NCBI GenBank assembly: GCA_001304365.1
Contig: LJNA01000023.1
Span: forward strand, 1 to 13,379
DNA: 13,379 bases
Reading direction: 5' to 3'
From: Syntrophobacter sp. DG_60
GTDB taxonomy: Bacteria > Desulfobacterota > Desulfofervidia > Desulfofervidales > DG-60
Shown: in pieces, positions 12,989 to 13,379 of the stretch
Layout of the letters: each line of letters opens with the position of its first letter
Numbering within the stretch: the stretch's first letter is position 1
Notes under the pieces: generated by a model
Told to the model about the DNA's origin: nothing
Databases searched by the model: none
The model's input: the letters and a program-made list of their open reading frames with translations, nothing else
Position numbers and translations under genes: made by a program

Positions 12989-13333
12989 ATGAAGCTTTTA
13001 GAAAAAAGCAACTCAGACAGAGCAGAAAAACTTATTTTAAATGAGATTAAGAAGGTTGTAGAGGAGCTTGTCCCTGATAGTAGAATCGTCCTTTTTGGCT
13101 CGAGGGCGCGAGGGGAGGCAACCTCTGAATCGGATTGGGATATTCTCATTTTGACAGATAATGTTACTCCTGAATTTAAAAAAAAGATACGGGCAGCCCT
13201 TTATGAAATAGAACTTGAAGAAGGTATCATTATAAATTCCCTTATCTTGACAATAAATGAATGGGAACAGGGGCGCTTTTATGACCACCCTATCCATGAA
13301 CGTGTTGAATCAGAAGGGGTTGTTATCAGGTGA
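12989..13333 (+). CDS. Minimal nucleotidyltransferase (MNT domain), likely MntA-type antitoxin
   Basis: This 114-residue protein has the Pol-beta-like nucleotidyltransferase signature: IVLFGSRARGEATSESDWDIL (33-53), with GS at 37-38 and the metal-binding Asp pair D49 and D51. Small proteins of this type are paired with HEPN proteins. In the characterised MntA/HepT systems the MNT protein neutralises the HEPN ribonuclease by adding AMP residues to it. The ATG at 12989 is preferred over the in-frame ATG 12965, because AAGGAG lies 8 nt before it. The stop overlaps the GTG of the next gene by 4 bases, the usual arrangement of such pairs. Confidence 0.9.
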   Translation: MKLLEKSNSDRAEKLILNEIKKVVEELVPDSRIVLFGSRARGEATSESDWDILILTDNVTPEFKKKIRAALYEIELEEGIIINSLILTINEWEQGRFYDHPIHERVESEGVVIR

Positions 13334-13379
13334 GAAAAGAACTTATTCAGTATCGCTTACAGAAAGCGAGGGAAACTCT
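13330..13379 (+). CDS. Start of a probable HEPN-domain protein (partial)
   Basis: GTG at 13330 overlaps the stop of the MNT gene (GTGA). The frame gives VRKELIQYRLQKARET up to the window edge, 16 full codons. The Y-x3-K-A-x-E-T pattern resembles the first helix of HEPN proteins that accompany MNT genes (HepT-like toxins). The catalytic Rx4-6H motif lies beyond the edge, so the identification rests on position and this short helix. Confidence 0.65.
   Translation, partial: MRKELIQYRLQKARET

Overview
The window reads as chromosomal DNA of a Gram-negative, probably anaerobic bacterium. It is AT-rich, has sigma-54-type promoters with an NtrC-family regulator, a type IV pilus/type II secretion motor, a GEMM (c-di-GMP-I) riboswitch, and intergenic spacers full of short palindromes. 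This combination is typical of Desulfobacterota (old Deltaproteobacteria) and related lineages. That placement is an inference, not a direct reading.

Left part, minus strand (1-4188): a NusG/RfaH-like specialised elongation factor, an NtrC-type sigma-54 activator, a lone receiver-domain protein, an ExeA/MshM-type AAA ATPase, and the start of a further gene overlapping the ATPase by 4 bases. A near-consensus -24/-12 promoter lies about 100 nt upstream of the NusG-like gene, so the block looks like a sigma-54-controlled unit that carries its own activator. Its output genes lie off the left edge. A plus-strand gene (4374-5084) diverges from it. It encodes a cysteine-rich protein of unknown function.

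Centre (5127-10188): pilB and hisD form a tight minus-strand pair. About 0.6 kb upstream of pilB on the same strand are a sigma-70-like promoter, a clear c-di-GMP-I riboswitch aptamer (8840-8940) and an intrinsic terminator directly after it. PilB itself starts with a near-perfect MshEN c-di-GMP-binding motif pair. The divergent neighbour is a membrane protein with a degenerate GGDEF domain. The locus therefore carries three separate c-di-GMP-related elements around one pilus motor, and this is the most interesting feature of the window. The pilB leader and the spacer beyond the riboswitch are packed with hairpins and larger inverted repeats.

Right part, plus strand (10262-13379): a short remnant of an ABC-transporter ATPase gene, then a compact cluster rpoZ - TPR-like protein - dnaJ - moaC with 4-base overlaps. 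A 0.3-kb spacer with a 20-bp direct repeat follows. The window ends with a minimal nucleotidyltransferase (MNT) gene that overlaps the first codons of a probable HEPN partner, a toxin-antitoxin-type pair cut by the window edge.
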